A stretch of DNA of 64,000 nt, taken from Thereva unica (taxonomy: Eukaryota; Arthropoda; Insecta; Diptera; Therevidae). A program made the translations under genes and the position numbers. Where the stretch lies: contig OX465282.1 in assembly GCA_949987705.1 (NCBI GenBank), positions 99,126,070 to 99,190,069 on the forward strand, in the 5' to 3' direction. This document shows, piece by piece, positions 44,110-56,086 of this stretch (positions are counted from its first letter, which is position 1; every line of letters begins with the position of its first letter). A model generated the notes under the pieces. The model ran no database searches and was not told the origin of the DNA. It was given only the letters and a program-made list of their open reading frames with translations.

Positions 44110-45060
44110 ATCTTTGAAGTTAAATTTGACCCACTTCCCCGTTTCGGATAGAGCTGAAATTTTGCATACACGTTTAGTTTGGATGACAATGCAATCTGGC
44201 CATTTTGTAAAAATATCAAGATGTCGGTTCCAAAATGGCGGCCGATTCAATCCTGACTGATCAAATCTTTGAAGTTAAATTTGACCCACTTCCCGGTTTC
44301 GGATAGAGCTGAAATTTTGCATACACGTTTAGTTTGGATGACAATGCAATCTGGCCATTTTGTAAAAATATCAAGATGGCGGTTCCAAAATGGCGGCCGA
44401 TTTTTGAAATTGTGCTCCGCGGCCCTCTGACATGGGTATCAAATGAAAGGATATGACAGGTAGAACACAATTAGCTATGTGGCGTCATTCCAAATTCAAA
44501 ATGGCGGCCAACACTAAATTGCGGAAAGCTTATAATAGACTAAAAAGTAGAAAATATAACCGATCAACTTCCAATTTTGCACACACTCGTAGTTCGGGTG
44601 ATAATTAATGTGTATGAATGATGAGATGAATAGTTGAGTTAAGGGTGAATTGAAAATAAAGAAGCAATACACGTTACAAAAAATCACAAACAAACACAGA
44701 GATGCTGCTGTCAACTAAATTCAACTACTCAAATACTGAACTCATGTCCGTATGCATAATTTCAACTCAACCCAGGTAGCAGAGCTGAGTCGAGTTCAGT
44801 CAACCTTAACCCAACTCGACTCCCGTTTACATGTAGTTAGACTTGGGTTCAACTTGAGTTCAACTCATCATGTATAAGTAGGTACTAAATGCAATCTGAC
44901 TTTTGTAAAAAAATCAAGAAGACGGTTCCGAGAAGGCGGCCGTTTTTGCAATTATGTTCCTCCGAGCCCACGACATAGGTATCAAATGAATACAGTAAAC
45001 TGTGTGACGTAATTTTAAATCTAATAGAATTGCCATCATAAAATGGCGGAATACATATAA
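44110..45060 (+). repeat. CAAAATGGCGGCC-type repeat with a 135-bp tandem step
   Basis: TCTTTGAAGTTAAATTTGAC occurs at 44113 and 44258, and the intervening block (ACCCACTTCC ... TTTTGCATACACG ... ATCAAGATG) is repeated almost exactly. The second copy continues as in 34550-34740. A further diverged copy lies at 44886-45055. Two short words (AATAGACTAAAAAGTAGAAA at 44533 and the relative at 45060) link it to the palindromes at 35.3 and 45.1 kb. Confidence 0.8.
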
Positions 45061-46030
45061 TAAACTAAAAAGTAGAAAATAAAATAAATGGTTAAAAAAA
45101 TTTTTTTTTTAATTCTTTTAATTAACTAAAAAAATGTACTGAAAAGTAAAAAATAAAAAATATTTAAAAGAAAGCGTGAAATTTCAATTTTAATGAAAAA
45201 GTTAATTAAAAGAATGGCGCATTTTTCATCAAAAAATTTTGTTAGAATTTTCTTCAAAGTGAATTGAGCAAAACAACAAGTTTAAATTAATTTTTTTTAC
45301 TACGCCTTATAAATTAATACATAAAATCTTAAATATATATATTGAAAAATAAAACAAAATTAGAAAAGATGATTTTATAAAAAAAAATGTTAATTTGAAA
45401 TTAACAAAGCAAAAAATTGAGGGTTATTGTAAATCTCACGCGATTTACAGTTATATTTTCAATTTTTGATGAAAAATGCGCCATTCTTTTAATTAACTTT
45501 TTCATTAAAATTGAAATTTCACGCTTCCTTTTAAATGTTTTTTATTTTTTACTTTTCAGTACATTTTTTAGTTAATTAATAGTAGATTGTTCTACAGAAA
45601 AGTGATAGTTTTCCAGTGAGTGTAAATATTTAATTCGCAAGCGAGCGTAGCGAGCGAGTGGATTAAAATTTACACGAGCTGGAAAACTCACTTTTCTTAG
45701 CGCGTTGAACATGCTATTTTTTCGGTAATCGTATAGAAATGACGTACATTTAATATTGAAAATCAAAAATTGCAAAGAAAATATTAATACTTACATTGAA
45801 AATCAAAAATTGTAAAGAAATAATAATTGGTCAAAGTATGCCATTTTCTGTTGATAATTAATCGCACTGTAATTAAAGTTATATCTAAAATCGTGAAGAA
45901 AAGTGTTGCTAACTAGAAAAGTATCACTTTTCTTTACGATTTTTGATTAAACAATGTACGTCATTTCTATACGATTCCCGAAAAAAGATTTTTTTTAAAA
46001 AAATTTTTTTAACCATTTATTTTTTTATGT
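45057..46030. repeat. Long palindrome interrupted by another inverted repeat
   Basis: 45119-45243 is the reverse complement of 45455-45578 with few mismatches (shared AAAATGCGCCATTCTTTTAA and GAAATTTCACGCTT). The outermost TAAATGGTTAAAAAAATTTT reappears inverted at about 46002-46020, so 45579-46001 is a later insertion. That insertion has its own inverted words: TCGGTAATCGTATAGAAATG at 45722 and the complement near 45965. The open frames here are shadows. Confidence 0.8.
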
Positions 46031-46274
46031 ATGGCATTGAAAGTGTCATCACATGTCATCAGTACAGTCAGTGGCGTAGCAAGAAATATTTTCAGAGTGG
46101 GTTAAATAGTTATAAGTCGAGTCCTGAGCTTTAAACAGTATATTTCAAAATTTATACAACTTTTAGTTATGTTTTAATAATAGAAATAAGGCCAGAAGAA
46201 GTGTTTTAGAGGAATTCAGTTTATTAACTATTGACATACATGATCAATGGTTCCAGAGCAATGATTGTGGAAAG

Positions 46275-46500
46275 TCACAGTTCTATGTTTCTAGATTTTG
46301 CGGCAAATTTGTTGATTACTTCCTTAGCCCTTACGTCGATTTCCCTGTGCATACTCAAAAGAGCAAGACCGTTCAGCCGCTGTTCTACAGTTGTACTACT
46401 TTGCCAATCCTTTAAAACGTCTTAGAGCTGAAACACTTCTTTCGTTGCTATAAATAATGGTCACTCCAATCTGCAGACAGTTAGCGACTTTCGGAAAAGG
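46275..46500 (-). pseudogene. hAT transposase C-terminal dimerisation region
   Basis: The - strand reads SNERSVSALRRFKGLAK, the conserved SxERxFSxLRxxKxxLR helix. After a one-base shift it continues VEQRLNGLALLSMHREIDVR and EVINKFAAKSRN to a stop at 46275. That block is typical of the C-terminus of ZMYM1-like hAT transposases. It lies in the expected place just inside the terminal repeat of the 46069-59061 element. The rest of the gene has been displaced or lost through the insertions that start near 46500. Confidence 0.8.
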
Positions 46501-46679
46501 TGTGATTAAAGATTAAATCATCGATGAATATGTGTGTGCGTTGGACGATGGAGTGATATTGACGAAAAGACTGATAAGATATTCGGCTACTAAAAAAACG
46601 GCGCCCCTCTTCATAAGAAAATACAAGCGATGTCTAGCGGGAGCAAAGACCATCAGAGGAGAGGACAAATGTAGCAATT

Positions 46680-47467
46680 GAGTTTCCTCTTCAATATACC
46701 AAATGATAGGAAAACTTTACAATGGTTACTGGGACTAAACACCCTACTTCAGAAGATTTATAGCAGGCTAGGCAGGTGCAGCAAAGTCGTATAGCGAATT
46801 TCTAACAAAGAAGAGCATATTTAAAATAGAAACTGAACAGCAAAATGCATTTAAAGCATTAAAAGAAATATTGGTAAAAGCACCAGTGTTTAAGTTACAT
46901 ATTTGAACCAGAGGCGCGTACAGAGATTCATGCCGATGCTAGTAAGGACGAATTCGGAGCTATTGTCTTGCAACGGAATAATGACGATCAACTGTTGCAT
47001 CCATTACAATACATGAGTCGTAAGCCCAGCCAAACAACGCTCTCACGCTTACGAGCTAGAAGTACTCGCCATAACACACTCCCTAAAGAAGTGGGTGGTT
47101 ACATTCTGCGAAGGAAGATTGTCACCGACTGCAATGCTTTCACCACGACAATGAAAAAGGAGATGTTCCATTGAGAGTGGCTATATGGGCTATGTTTCTA
47201 AAAGAATTTAATTACCAGATTGACCATCGTTTAGGTACTAAAAAGAGGCACGTAAATGGGTTGAGCAGAATTGCAATACCAATTGTCGATAAGTTAACAT
47301 ACCTAATTAAACTAGCACAGAAGGAAGACCAATATTTAAGACCTATAAGAAAGATATTAAAGACCTCCGCTCATGAGGATTTTTACCTTAAACATGACTT
47401 TTTATTTAATAATCCAGGGGAGCAGTTAATTGTCATTCTCACATCAATGGAAGAGGAGGATCATTAA
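46680..47467 (+). pseudogene. Ty3/gypsy pol fragment, RT end and RNase H
   Basis: Pieces in several + frames follow the Ty3/gypsy pol order: a connection segment with FKALKEILVKAPVFKL (about 46845-46900), the RNase H start with HADASKDEFGAIVLQ (46930-46970), the YMSRKPSQTT block, KIVTDCNAF with a catalytic-type Asp (47116-47145), then HRLGTKKRHVNGLSRI, normally HRPGxxNxxADALSR. Frameshifts and a stop (at 47174) break it. No LTR or primer-binding site was assigned. It sits inside the hAT element at 46069-59061. Confidence 0.8.
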
Positions 47468-47469
47468 AT

Positions 47470-48780
47470 GTACTCACAGTGTTCAGAATTAGCAATTTAA
47501 TTTCTGACTCAATAAAAAAGGTGCCGGAAGGGTGTGATTCAATTGAAAGATAACTTTTTCCAATAACCAAATTACTATTTATTTGCAATTAATTATTAGA
47601 TTTTCTCAAATATAAATTCAATAAAAAATCAACCATAGATTAACAAATTGCCAAAATATTTTAATTCAATCTTAAATTTGTTATTAATTCTTGATTTATT
47701 ACTTGAAATTCGTAAATTGTTCTTTATTTGTTTTGTAAATAAGAATTACCAAAATATTGCTTGCTCTAGACTAGAAGCTTAAATGAATAACGCCACCTAT
47801 CTGTCAGATGACGATTGATGTGGCGCCTGATGTGTTCTGCAATTAGAACAGCCAGTAATAACCTTTGTGGTGCTGCACTCCGGTTTCGTTCTTGGAAATC
47901 GCTTGGGATTTGCTTGCTGCTTGCTGCCTGGTTGCTGCTTGCTGCCCTGGTTGCTGCTTGCTGGACTGCTTTGCCTTGTTTCTTCGCAAATTCGTCCCTC
48001 TGTGGTTGGTTAGAGTAACTGCTGAAATCAATTTTGATGATTAAGCTACTGCTGTATTAAAGACTTCAAAACTGTCTTTAATTCGGGCTTTACTGGGAAA
48101 AGACCTCAATTCTGTCTTTCCAGAATGCTAAGTTCGATACTTAGGCTTTGAAATTGCTTTATTGCTAAAACCTCAATACAGATTTTATCTTCTAGTTCAA
48201 GACTCTAGAAAGATTAAAAGCAATCTGAATTTAACGCCGTCTGTGCGTCGGTATTTATTTCTACTCGAATAATAGCTGCGGCTAGCCTTTGGCAGGGGGC
48301 TTCGTTCTCGAAGTACATAATTTCGGGTTTATGTACTAGATCTGCGTGCGATGTCCGATCAGCTGTTCTCTTCTGACTCGTAGACGTCAGATGGGGTTTT
48401 CTCATACTTGGTAAGTAATTTATTTCTATTTTTGTTTATTTACTAATTTTAGTTTATATTTTCAGTATTCTGGTGGGGGATAAATGGGGAGGAGCCAGCG
48501 ATCACTCCATTGGGGTTGTCAGGTGAGTATTTTGTGGAATCTGTTTTGGATTTTTTATCAATATTTTTCTGTTTACAGAATTTGGTCGATTTGCCGACGG
48601 CTTTTTGATGGATTTTCTGGTGGATTTTTCATCGCCTTGGATTTTGATATTTTCATCCTCGTTGGTTTTGAAAAAGGTAAGAACTTGCATATATTTCACA
48701 TTTATATTTAATTAATTCTTTGTTTACTTGCAGGTACGAATTTCTTGTTGTTTTTTGTTGGTAGTGACGTCTTTTTCCGT
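47470..48780 (+). other. Unassigned insert with splice-like signals
   Basis: This interrupts the gypsy integrase region. It contains a CTGCTTGCTGCCTGG-type low-complexity tract (47915-47970). It then has three well-spaced pairs of donor- and acceptor-like sites on the + strand: TTGGTAAGTAATT with TTTTCAG at 48472, CAGGTGAGTATTT at 48520 with TGTTTACAG near 48579, and AAGGTAAGAACTT at 48678 with CTTGCAG near 48734. It resembles an LTR-retroelement leader or host-gene leader, but no coding exon was recognised. Confidence 0.35.
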
Positions 48781-48899
48781 GTACCCCACTTCAAGCGTGG
48801 AGGTAGTCAAGTGATTGATTAACTGACATAAATTATTGGTAACCCAAGAAGGATAATACCGGACCGATCCACATAGAAGAAGGCATACCCTATTCGTTA

Positions 48900-49220
48900 A
48901 TAACTACTGAGATAATACCGATTCTAACCAAATTATCAATCGCGGAGCCAAACGCGTGGTACAAGTACATTGATCGAGTTCAACCAATGATAAATATTAC
49001 CCCAACAATGGAAATGAAGTTAGCAACATTACTGGAATGGAAATGAAGTTAGCAACATTACTAGACTTTCAAGCCTTTTACGATAACTCGACGACAGAAC
49101 ATGCAAGAAAATGGTACGACAAGAATCTACTAACCTTCAGGAGAATAGGAGACAAATCAATAACAAGCGTAAAACCGCAAGTATCTATAAAAAAGCGCCT
49201 TGGTTGCTGTCAAGGGAAAA
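48900..49220 (+). pseudogene. Ty3/gypsy integrase C-terminal fragment
   Basis: The + strand reads TTEIIPILTKLSIAEPNAWY followed by KYIDRVQP, a recognisable integrase segment (usually IIPxLxKLSxxxPxxWYKYV). After a 29-bp tandem duplication (about 49008-49065) it continues through RQESTNLQENRRQINNKRKT, the ENRRxYNKRRK block at the end of the integrase. It is the continuation of the fragment at 46680-47467, with the integrase core missing or displaced by the insert at 47470-48780. Confidence 0.7.
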
Positions 49221-49560
49221 CCCAGGCCAGCCCAGTTATGAATTGGAAAAGACAGGTGACCTCAAGGGACCCAGGATACATAGCTCCAGCCGCAGCGGAT
49301 GGCCGATGGTGTTAATTATTCGGGGTATAATTTGTCAGAATGACCGAATGTGAAATGATGGGACCTTTGATGGTGCCGGTACATCAAAGAGATAAATTCT
49401 GGGTAACGCCACCTGCGATCTAAGGTCCTCACGATCTAAGATTTTCCGATATGCTACCGAATCCTACCTCAACCTCCACGAAGATGTAGATTTTACATCG
49501 GGTGTCTCCTGGATGCTCTTGTCTACACAAGGGTAACAGACTGAGGAGGGTGAAAGGCGA

Positions 49561-50911
49561 GTGTTTCGCGCCTCAAAACGAAGCAAATACCGGACTGGTC
49601 CTCCAGGTTGGGGGTTGGGCGGCAGGCTGACAACCTTCCACCGTAAAAACCCACCAGTCACGAATCCTCAAGGCAGGCCTCGGACAGGACGGACTCAACG
49701 GCAACGACTCAGGCAACGGAATATGGAATACGATCTTGGAACATGGAACGTCAGGACGCTCAACAGAACGGGCGCTCTGCGTTCGCTTTTATTAGTAGGT
49801 ATTAAAAAATATAGCATAAAGATCACAGCCCTTCAAGAAGCAAAATGGACCCACAGTGGCATAATGGATCTAAAAACCCACACGGTACTCTCCAGCGGAT
49901 CATCAAATGGAAGAAGAGAGTTCGGAGTAGCATTGGAAATGAAATCACTGATTCTGGACTTCAAACCAGTCAGCAATAGAATATGCACACTTCGCATTAA
50001 AGCATTAAAACAAAGCTACATAACATCAGTCTTATAAACGTCCACGCGCCCACAGAAGAGAAAACGGATGAGGAGAAAGAGGAATTCTACCAAGAGCTAA
50101 CAAACACCATCAGGTTAATACCGTCAAACGATATTAAAATGGTGCTTGGAGATATGAATGCCAAAGTAGGAAAAGAATAGGAGCTCCTAGGAGTCATAGG
50201 AAAGCATAGCCTACACAACGTTACTAATGACAATGGTAGTCGATTGATCGATTTCGCAAGCTCAAACGCAATGGTAGTAAGTTCAACAATGTTCCCGCAC
50301 AAAGATATACATAAGATGACGTGGCAGTCACCAGACGGAGTAACTAATAATCAAATTGACCACGTCCTAATTGAAAGAAGAGGGGCCACGAGTATACTGG
50401 AGGTAAGAACAATGAGAGGAGCGTGCTGTGGCTCGGACCACTATCTAGTCAAAGTGAAATTGAGAACCCGGATAGCAACTAAAACGCATAGAGCGCAAAC
50501 TCAACCAAAATACGATATAGATAAGCTAAAACGGGAAGAAATAAGAGATGCCTACCAACATGCTGTCGTACAAAACTTGAGAGAGGTAGATGAGCAGCCC
50601 AACATCAACGACAAGTGGGAACAGGTTAAAAGCAGCATAAAGGGGACAGCAGAAGAGACACTAGGCTGGGCCCCCAGACAGACTACAATTGATTGGTTTG
50701 ACCAAAATTGTAGAGCCGCAATTGAAGAAAGAAACCAGAGCCACCGAGAGTACATCGCAAGGCCAACAAGAGCAAGCATGGAAGTCTTCAAGGAGAAAAG
50801 AAAAATCGCAGACAAGCTGTGCAGAAAGAAGAAGAGGGAATATCTAAATAGGAAAATCTTACAGATACAGGAAGATTTCAATGAAGGGAGAATTAGACAA
50901 CAAAACAAACA
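49561..50911 (+). pseudogene. LINE apurinic-type endonuclease domain and linker
   Basis: It starts with the Gly/Pro-rich leader PPGWGLGGRLTTFHRKNP. The endonuclease follows: LGTWNVRTLNRTGALRSLL, then ITALQEAKW with the catalytic Glu, NVHAPTEEK, KMVLGDMNAKVGKE with the Asp/Asn pair, GSRLIDFASSNAMVVSST, NQIDHVLI and CGSDHYLV with the terminal SDH. The domain is complete in content but broken by a frameshift near 50030 and a TAG at about 50180. A basic linker (IADKLCRKKKREYLNRKI) follows until the - strand LINE insertion. Confidence 0.9.
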
Positions 50912-50959
50912 AAGGAACTCTTTTTTTTTATATGATGCTCCGTTAAAGTTACCCCTAGG

Positions 50960-53866
50960 ATGTTGAGAGTTGAGTCAGCCGTTAGATTCTTTTTATCCAC
51001 TGAGATAGGAGGAAGGTCGGTACAATTTTTGTTGGAGATCAGACAGTGCTTCGTTTTTGTGGCATTGAATTCGACGCGGTTCATTTCACCCCAATGAAGA
51101 ATCGATTCGATATCCCGGTTGATCGAAGCCGACATCAGTTGACGGTGGTAAAGACAAGGTCTGGCACGTGCTTGTCTTATATTGTCGAAGGAGTAAGAGA
51201 AATTCAGAGTACCGTCATCAGCGAAGCAGTGAAGTGTGTTGGAGGGGATTGAGAGCAGATCATTAATGAAGATTAGAAAAAGTGCGGGTGAAAGAATTGA
51301 CCCCTGGGGAACTCCGGCCGAAATGGCGTGGGGGTTGGATTCGACGCCATCCAGTACTACCTTGATTTAACGGCCTGAAAGAAAGCTCTTAATCCAGTTC
51401 CTTAGAACTAAGTGTATACCAATAGCTTGGAGTTTATTCAACAGAGCTGGGTGCCATACTCTGTCAAAAGCCTTTGATATATCTAGAGCAACCAGGCTAG
51501 ACTCACCAAAGCTGTGAATGCTTTGGTTGATACGCTCAGTTAAACACACAAGCAGATCGCAGACCGTTTAGATCTGAAGCCGTATTGCCTGTCGTGTATA
51601 ATTTGGTTGGATTCTAGATATTTCATCAGCTTTTTATTGATTATTGTCTCCATGATTTTGGAGAGAACAGAAGTAATTGCTATTGGGCGGTAGTTTAAGG
51701 GGTCGCTGGCTTCACCTTTTTTTGGGATTGGCTGAACATGAGCTAGTTTCCAAGAGTCGGGATACACTCCGGAGAAGTAAGACAGGGCAAAAAGTTTGCG
51801 CAGAGGTTTAGCCAAAGGTGAGGCACATTTTTTAAGTACCATAGGGGGGATTTTGTCGGGACCAGTGGATTTATTGGCGTCGAGTTCCTTGAGACACCTA
51901 AACACCTCGCGAGTCCTGAAGTGGACTCCGTCCATAGAGTGGATGGTATTCTTGAGAGTGGGGAGTGACATAGCAGCATCGGGTAAAGAAGAATTTGCGG
52001 CGAACAGAGAACCTAATAGGTCGGCCTTGGGTTTGCTTTCTGTTATCACTTCCTTGTTGTAAATAAAAGGAGGTGTTGAGGAGGAAGTAAAATTCTTCTT
52101 GATGGCAGTTACCAAGGACCAGAAGTTTTTGCTGCCTGTAGTGGAGTTAAGAATCTTACTTCTCAATCTATCATCAAATGATGATTTGACTTTCCTGATG
52201 ATGGAGTTACAGGAGTTTCTCAGTTTGATGTACTCACGACGAAGTGGCTCATTAGGCGAACGTCTGTATGCTCTATAGGCGGCTTCTTTAGCTTTGATTG
52301 CGTTCATACATTCCCCATTGAACCATTTGTTCGGCCTAGGCTTCACAGATTTGGTAGAGTGAGGGATGAACAAGCGCATACCCGCTCGAATAATTTTGGT
52401 GACACAGAGGGCCGCATAGTTCGCATTTTCATTATGGAAACACAAATCCCAGTCAGTGGTCTGGAAGAAGCGAATAAGACCCAACCAGTTGGCTTTGCCA
52501 TAGTGCCACACAGTTCTTTTAGGAGCTGTGGTGGTTGTGGTCGAGGATGGATATGGGAAATAAGCGCTAATTAGTTTATGGTCCGAGTTGCCAAGGGGTG
52601 AGCTAACCTTGATGGAGTACCGCGTCGGATGGGAAGTAAGAAACATGTCAAGGAGATGGGCTCCTTGATCTGGAATATCAGGGACTCTCGTCGGACATTT
52701 GACAATTTGGTGCAAGTTGTTGAGGCTCGCAAAGAGCTCGGCGTCTTTGCCAGGAACACTGGTGCCATTTGTGTAATTTAGCCAATGTACATTGTGAACG
52801 TTGAAATCACCCGCAACAATGATTTCGCTTTCCGGGTGGGAAAATAAAAATCCGGAAATCTGTTCGGAAATAGCATCGAAGGCTGAGGTGGTGGCCTCAT
52901 TACTAATATTAGGACTCCTATATAAAAAACAGAAAAATATGACGTGGCTATGGATAATTATTTTAATCCAAAGATGATCAAAATCAGAGGATGTACTACT
53001 GTACACCTTCTGAAAGGACACGTCATTCCTAATATATATATGGCTAATCCCCTATGGGCGGAAAAGTTGTGCACTAAGTTATACCCTGTCACCCACTGAC
53101 ATATAGAATGGACTGCTTATGAGAAATTTTTCATGGCACCAATTTGTTCCATAGGCTAAAAACCTTTTTTCACTCCATGTAAACACCGGAATCACTTTTG
53201 AAATTTATATTTTTTTAAATACGTACTTAAAACATTAAAACAACACAAATATTTTGTTTAAAAAAATTAATAAACACTATTTTCACTTTTTCACCTTTTA
53301 AAATGCCTTTTTTTCATTAATTTGCAAATTTTATGTGTATCTGATTTAAGTTCTTAACGCCTGTCTTAGCAACTGACATTCTGTATGTCAAAATCCGGGG
53401 GCTTATGGGGAAAAGAGCAAAAGATATAAACATCACTATACCCGTCTATTTTTTTCTAATTGATTTAACGCAAAAGATATAAACATCACTATACCCGTCT
53501 ATTTTTTTCTAATTGATTTTATTTCTGAGTGCTTCTGTCAGTTTGGGGGCTTATGGATGAGCGAGCGACTATACCTTTTTGGTGCCATCGGTTTGTATGG
53601 GAATAATTGCTGATGAGCAGTCCATTATTATATGTCAGTGCTGTCACCTGAAATCGATCTAAATCAAGATCTGGTAACACTTGGGTTTCACTCAGTGCGA
53701 AAATAGCAGCGGTATGGAACAGTAACTCGCACGTAACGGCCAGGAAGTTCGTATTCAGTCCCCGAATGTTACAAAAATTGATTATAAAATCATTGTCACA
53801 TTGGGGACTGTTTTGCGTGAGGTCCATGACCTCATTTGTAGCCGGCCGCACCGGCGATGCATCCAT
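50960..53866 (-). pseudogene. CR1/Jockey-like LINE ORF2, endonuclease and RT
   Basis: From 53866: MDASPVRPATNEVMDL, then INFCNIRGLNTN and ALSETQVLP (endonuclease N-terminus), cut by a MITE at 53640 and resuming at 53085 with FSAHRGLAIYI, EIIVAGDFNVHNVHWL and NSDHKLI. The RT follows: STGPDKIPPMVLK, YRPIAITSVLSKIMETIIN, DRQYGFRSKRS, a break, VALDISKAFDRVWHPALLNK (motif A), the GVPQGS stretch (motif B), HCFADDGTLNFS (catalytic box), and LNILGVTL, after which it ends. The FADD box and motif A Asp are intact; breaks near 51545, 51368 and 51135 plus the MITE kill it. Confidence 0.92.
53094..53640. mobile_element. hAT MITE, 547 bp, copy 1
   Basis: The inverted ends CACTGACATATA are flanked by the identical octamer CTGTCACC (53086-53093 and 53641-53648). 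The element is related throughout to 59297-59821 in opposite orientation. It splits the endonuclease of the surrounding - strand LINE. It is non-coding. Confidence 0.95.
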
Positions 53867-54230
53867 CGGAGCTAACGGGAGTAGTCTTGTTGCAGTGTTA
53901 TGCCTGCTAAAACAAGACGACTCCTATCAGCTGACCGATTAAGACTGCAGCGCCGGAGCGACCGGCAGGAAGCGCGGGAAGCGGGTGGAAGAGACTTACG
54001 TGTTGTCCTTCGGTTATTGTTGTTGTTGTTGGTGGCCTTCGCTTAGTTTTTTTGTGTTATTATTAATTTTTTATGTTATTGTTTGTTTTTTGGTTTATGT
54101 TATTATTATTTTGGTGGTTGATTAATTTGGTTGTATTAAGTTTTTTTGTGTTATATGTTTTTTTTCTTTGTGTTGTTTTTGTGATTATATTTATTGTTGC
54201 GGTTTATTTTTATTTTTTTGCGGTATAATA

Positions 54231-54572
54231 GGACTGGCGACAACACACGCCCGCACTTCACCGAGGCACAGTCCAGACTCACTCGCCAGATCACCAATTT
54301 TCAGCCAAGAACGGACATCTGCAAGGACATAGATGGGAAGGCAGATCCTGATAGGATAAAGGAAAGGTGGAGAGAGTATTTTCAGAACCTATTGAACCCT
54401 ATCTCCATATTAAACGAAAATTCAGAGACAGAGGCATTTGTAATTCCCCAAGATAACATCTCAATAGAACCACCAACACTGGATGAGGTGCGGGAAGCTG
54501 TAAAAAGGCAAAACAGCAACAAATCGCCCGGCGCCGATGGAATAGCAGCTGAGCTGCTAAAGGAAAGAGGAC
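54231..54572 (+). pseudogene. RTE-like LINE, N-terminal RT segment
   Basis: It resumes the LINE after the - strand insertion. The LINE pre-RT region is recognisable (DADRIKERW-type pattern as DPDRIKERWREYFQNLLN), then PPTLDEVREAVKRQNSNKSP and GADGIAAELLKE. The latter are the conserved block before RT motif 1 (NKSPGxDGIxAELLK). The frame then enters the hAT element at 54573. Confidence 0.9.
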
Positions 54573-55540
54573 CAGTGGCGGTTCGTAAGGTTCAGGATAA
54601 GGGAAGCAATGCACAAGGTGAACGATAAAAGTATCTAAGCCTTTAACTAAATAAAATATATAGTTTAAAAAAAACCAAAAAATACGCTTTTAATTTAAAA
54701 TGAACTAAAAAGTAAAAAATAATTTTTAATGTAAAATTTTTATTGCTCCAGCCAGTATATGGGAACAACCTACGTTTCGAAATGTAAAAAAGCGTCAGAT
54801 AAGCAAAACATAAGGAATTGTTTGCAGTCTAAAAAATTTCGTTTGGAGCATGTTAATTACATCGAATACTATACGAAATGGCTAATTTTTAGCTCTAGCA
54901 ACCAAGTTATCGACCATTTTGTAAAAATTTTATAATTTTGGTCGTTCTTTCTAATTATAGATGCGTATATCTCGGCATGTGTAGGTCCGAAAAAAGCAAA
55001 ACAAATAGAGGCGTTCGTTATGATATTGGCTATCAGCGATTACAATATGTTTTTATCTGTACACAACCTCAAAAAAAAAAAACTTAAAAAACTGCTAGCT
55101 AAATTTTAGTGTTTTGGTTCCAAAGTTATATTTTCAAGAAAATTTGTTTAAACTTCCAAAAAGTAAAAAAAATCTAATCGCATTTTTTCGTTATTTTTTT
55201 CGAAATATTTTCGCTGGTAGTGGGCGTTTTGCGCCTTTTTTCAGATTCCGTGGATAATTAAAGCCTCCAAAGAAAAAGCCATTGAAAAACTGCAAATACT
55301 ACTTTCATCTCATTTAATTTTTCATACAAATCCATAATTTTGGGTCAAAAAAAAGTAGTACTGATAACACCCTGCATACCTCGCATACACCCCCTACACC
55401 CACGCTTACAATCAATACATTCTTCTTGCAAAAAAAACTCTCAGGCAGCCCGTGCTCATAAAATTCATAAAAATATTCTCTATCCCTTTAAATCATCTTT
55501 AAAGAGAATCATAAAAAATATAATGGAAGCTACAATATTA

Positions 55541-55764
55541 GAGGTCCCGCCAAAAGAGTTGATGCCGGAGCGCGCAGCTGGGGAAATTAAAGCTGCACAC
55601 AAATAAAAATTGCGCACATATTGATAAGAAATGCGCTTATGTATTTTCAAATTTCCCCTTCGAAATTTGTTGCGACTAGGCTAAGGGACGAGAACGGCAT
55701 GCGGGGATTCTACTGCGCATGGAAAACGCGACTTTCTCGGCATCAACTCTTTTGGCGGGACCTC
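55541..55764. mobile_element. 224-bp MITE, TA flanks
   Basis: The inverted ends GAGGTCCCGCCAAAAGAGTT and the complement pair over about 28 bp and are flanked by TA (55539-55540 and 55765-55766). The short + frame ending near 55606 overlaps the left arm and is not considered a gene. The TA duplication suggests a Tc1/mariner-type origin. Confidence 0.85.
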
Positions 55765-56086
55765 TATCAACACAACCCTCTGTTTTCCAATTAGAATCAA
55801 CAATATTTAAAGAGAAACTTCACCTATCCTAGATCTCTTTTTTCTTGACTCAATATACAAACGAAAATTCATATTTTAAGAAGAGTCAAAAACGAAATCT
55901 CGAAGCAAAATTTTAAGAGAAAATGTAATATTGCTCGAAGCCAGAACAGAATTAGCAGAAAACGAAGAGAATATGGTGTATACCGAAAATTTATCTTATT
56001 TTATCCCGCTGTTGAGTTCCGAAGAAGCTGTGTTTAGCTCAGCTTCTGAGGGTACTGTATCAACGCAAACCTTTGCGTGAGTGTTA

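Larger units (their letters stand above)
50912..54230 (-). mobile_element. CR1/Jockey-like LINE inserted in the RTE-like LINE
   Basis: It is oriented opposite to its host, with its 5' end near 54230 and its 3' end with an eight-A tail at 50921-50928 (T-run on the + strand). The 5' part (54000-54230) is A-rich leader on the - strand, followed by a GC-richer segment and the ORF start at 53866. The sequence AGGAACT beside the A-tail and AGGACT beyond the 5' end may be an imperfect target duplication. The ORF lacks about the last 200 residues after LNILGVTL, so there is also a deletion before the tail. Confidence 0.85.

Noticed and set aside
49464..49661. - strand frame at the LINE 5' end
   Set aside because: It is antisense to the LINE leader and endonuclease start and has no motif of its own.
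51796..52574. + strand frames over the - strand LINE
   Set aside because: They are shadows of a clear RT/endonuclease frame on the opposite strand.
55340..55606. 88-residue + frame MGQKKVVLITPCIPRIHP
   Set aside because: It crosses a MITE boundary at 55541 and shows no conserved motif.
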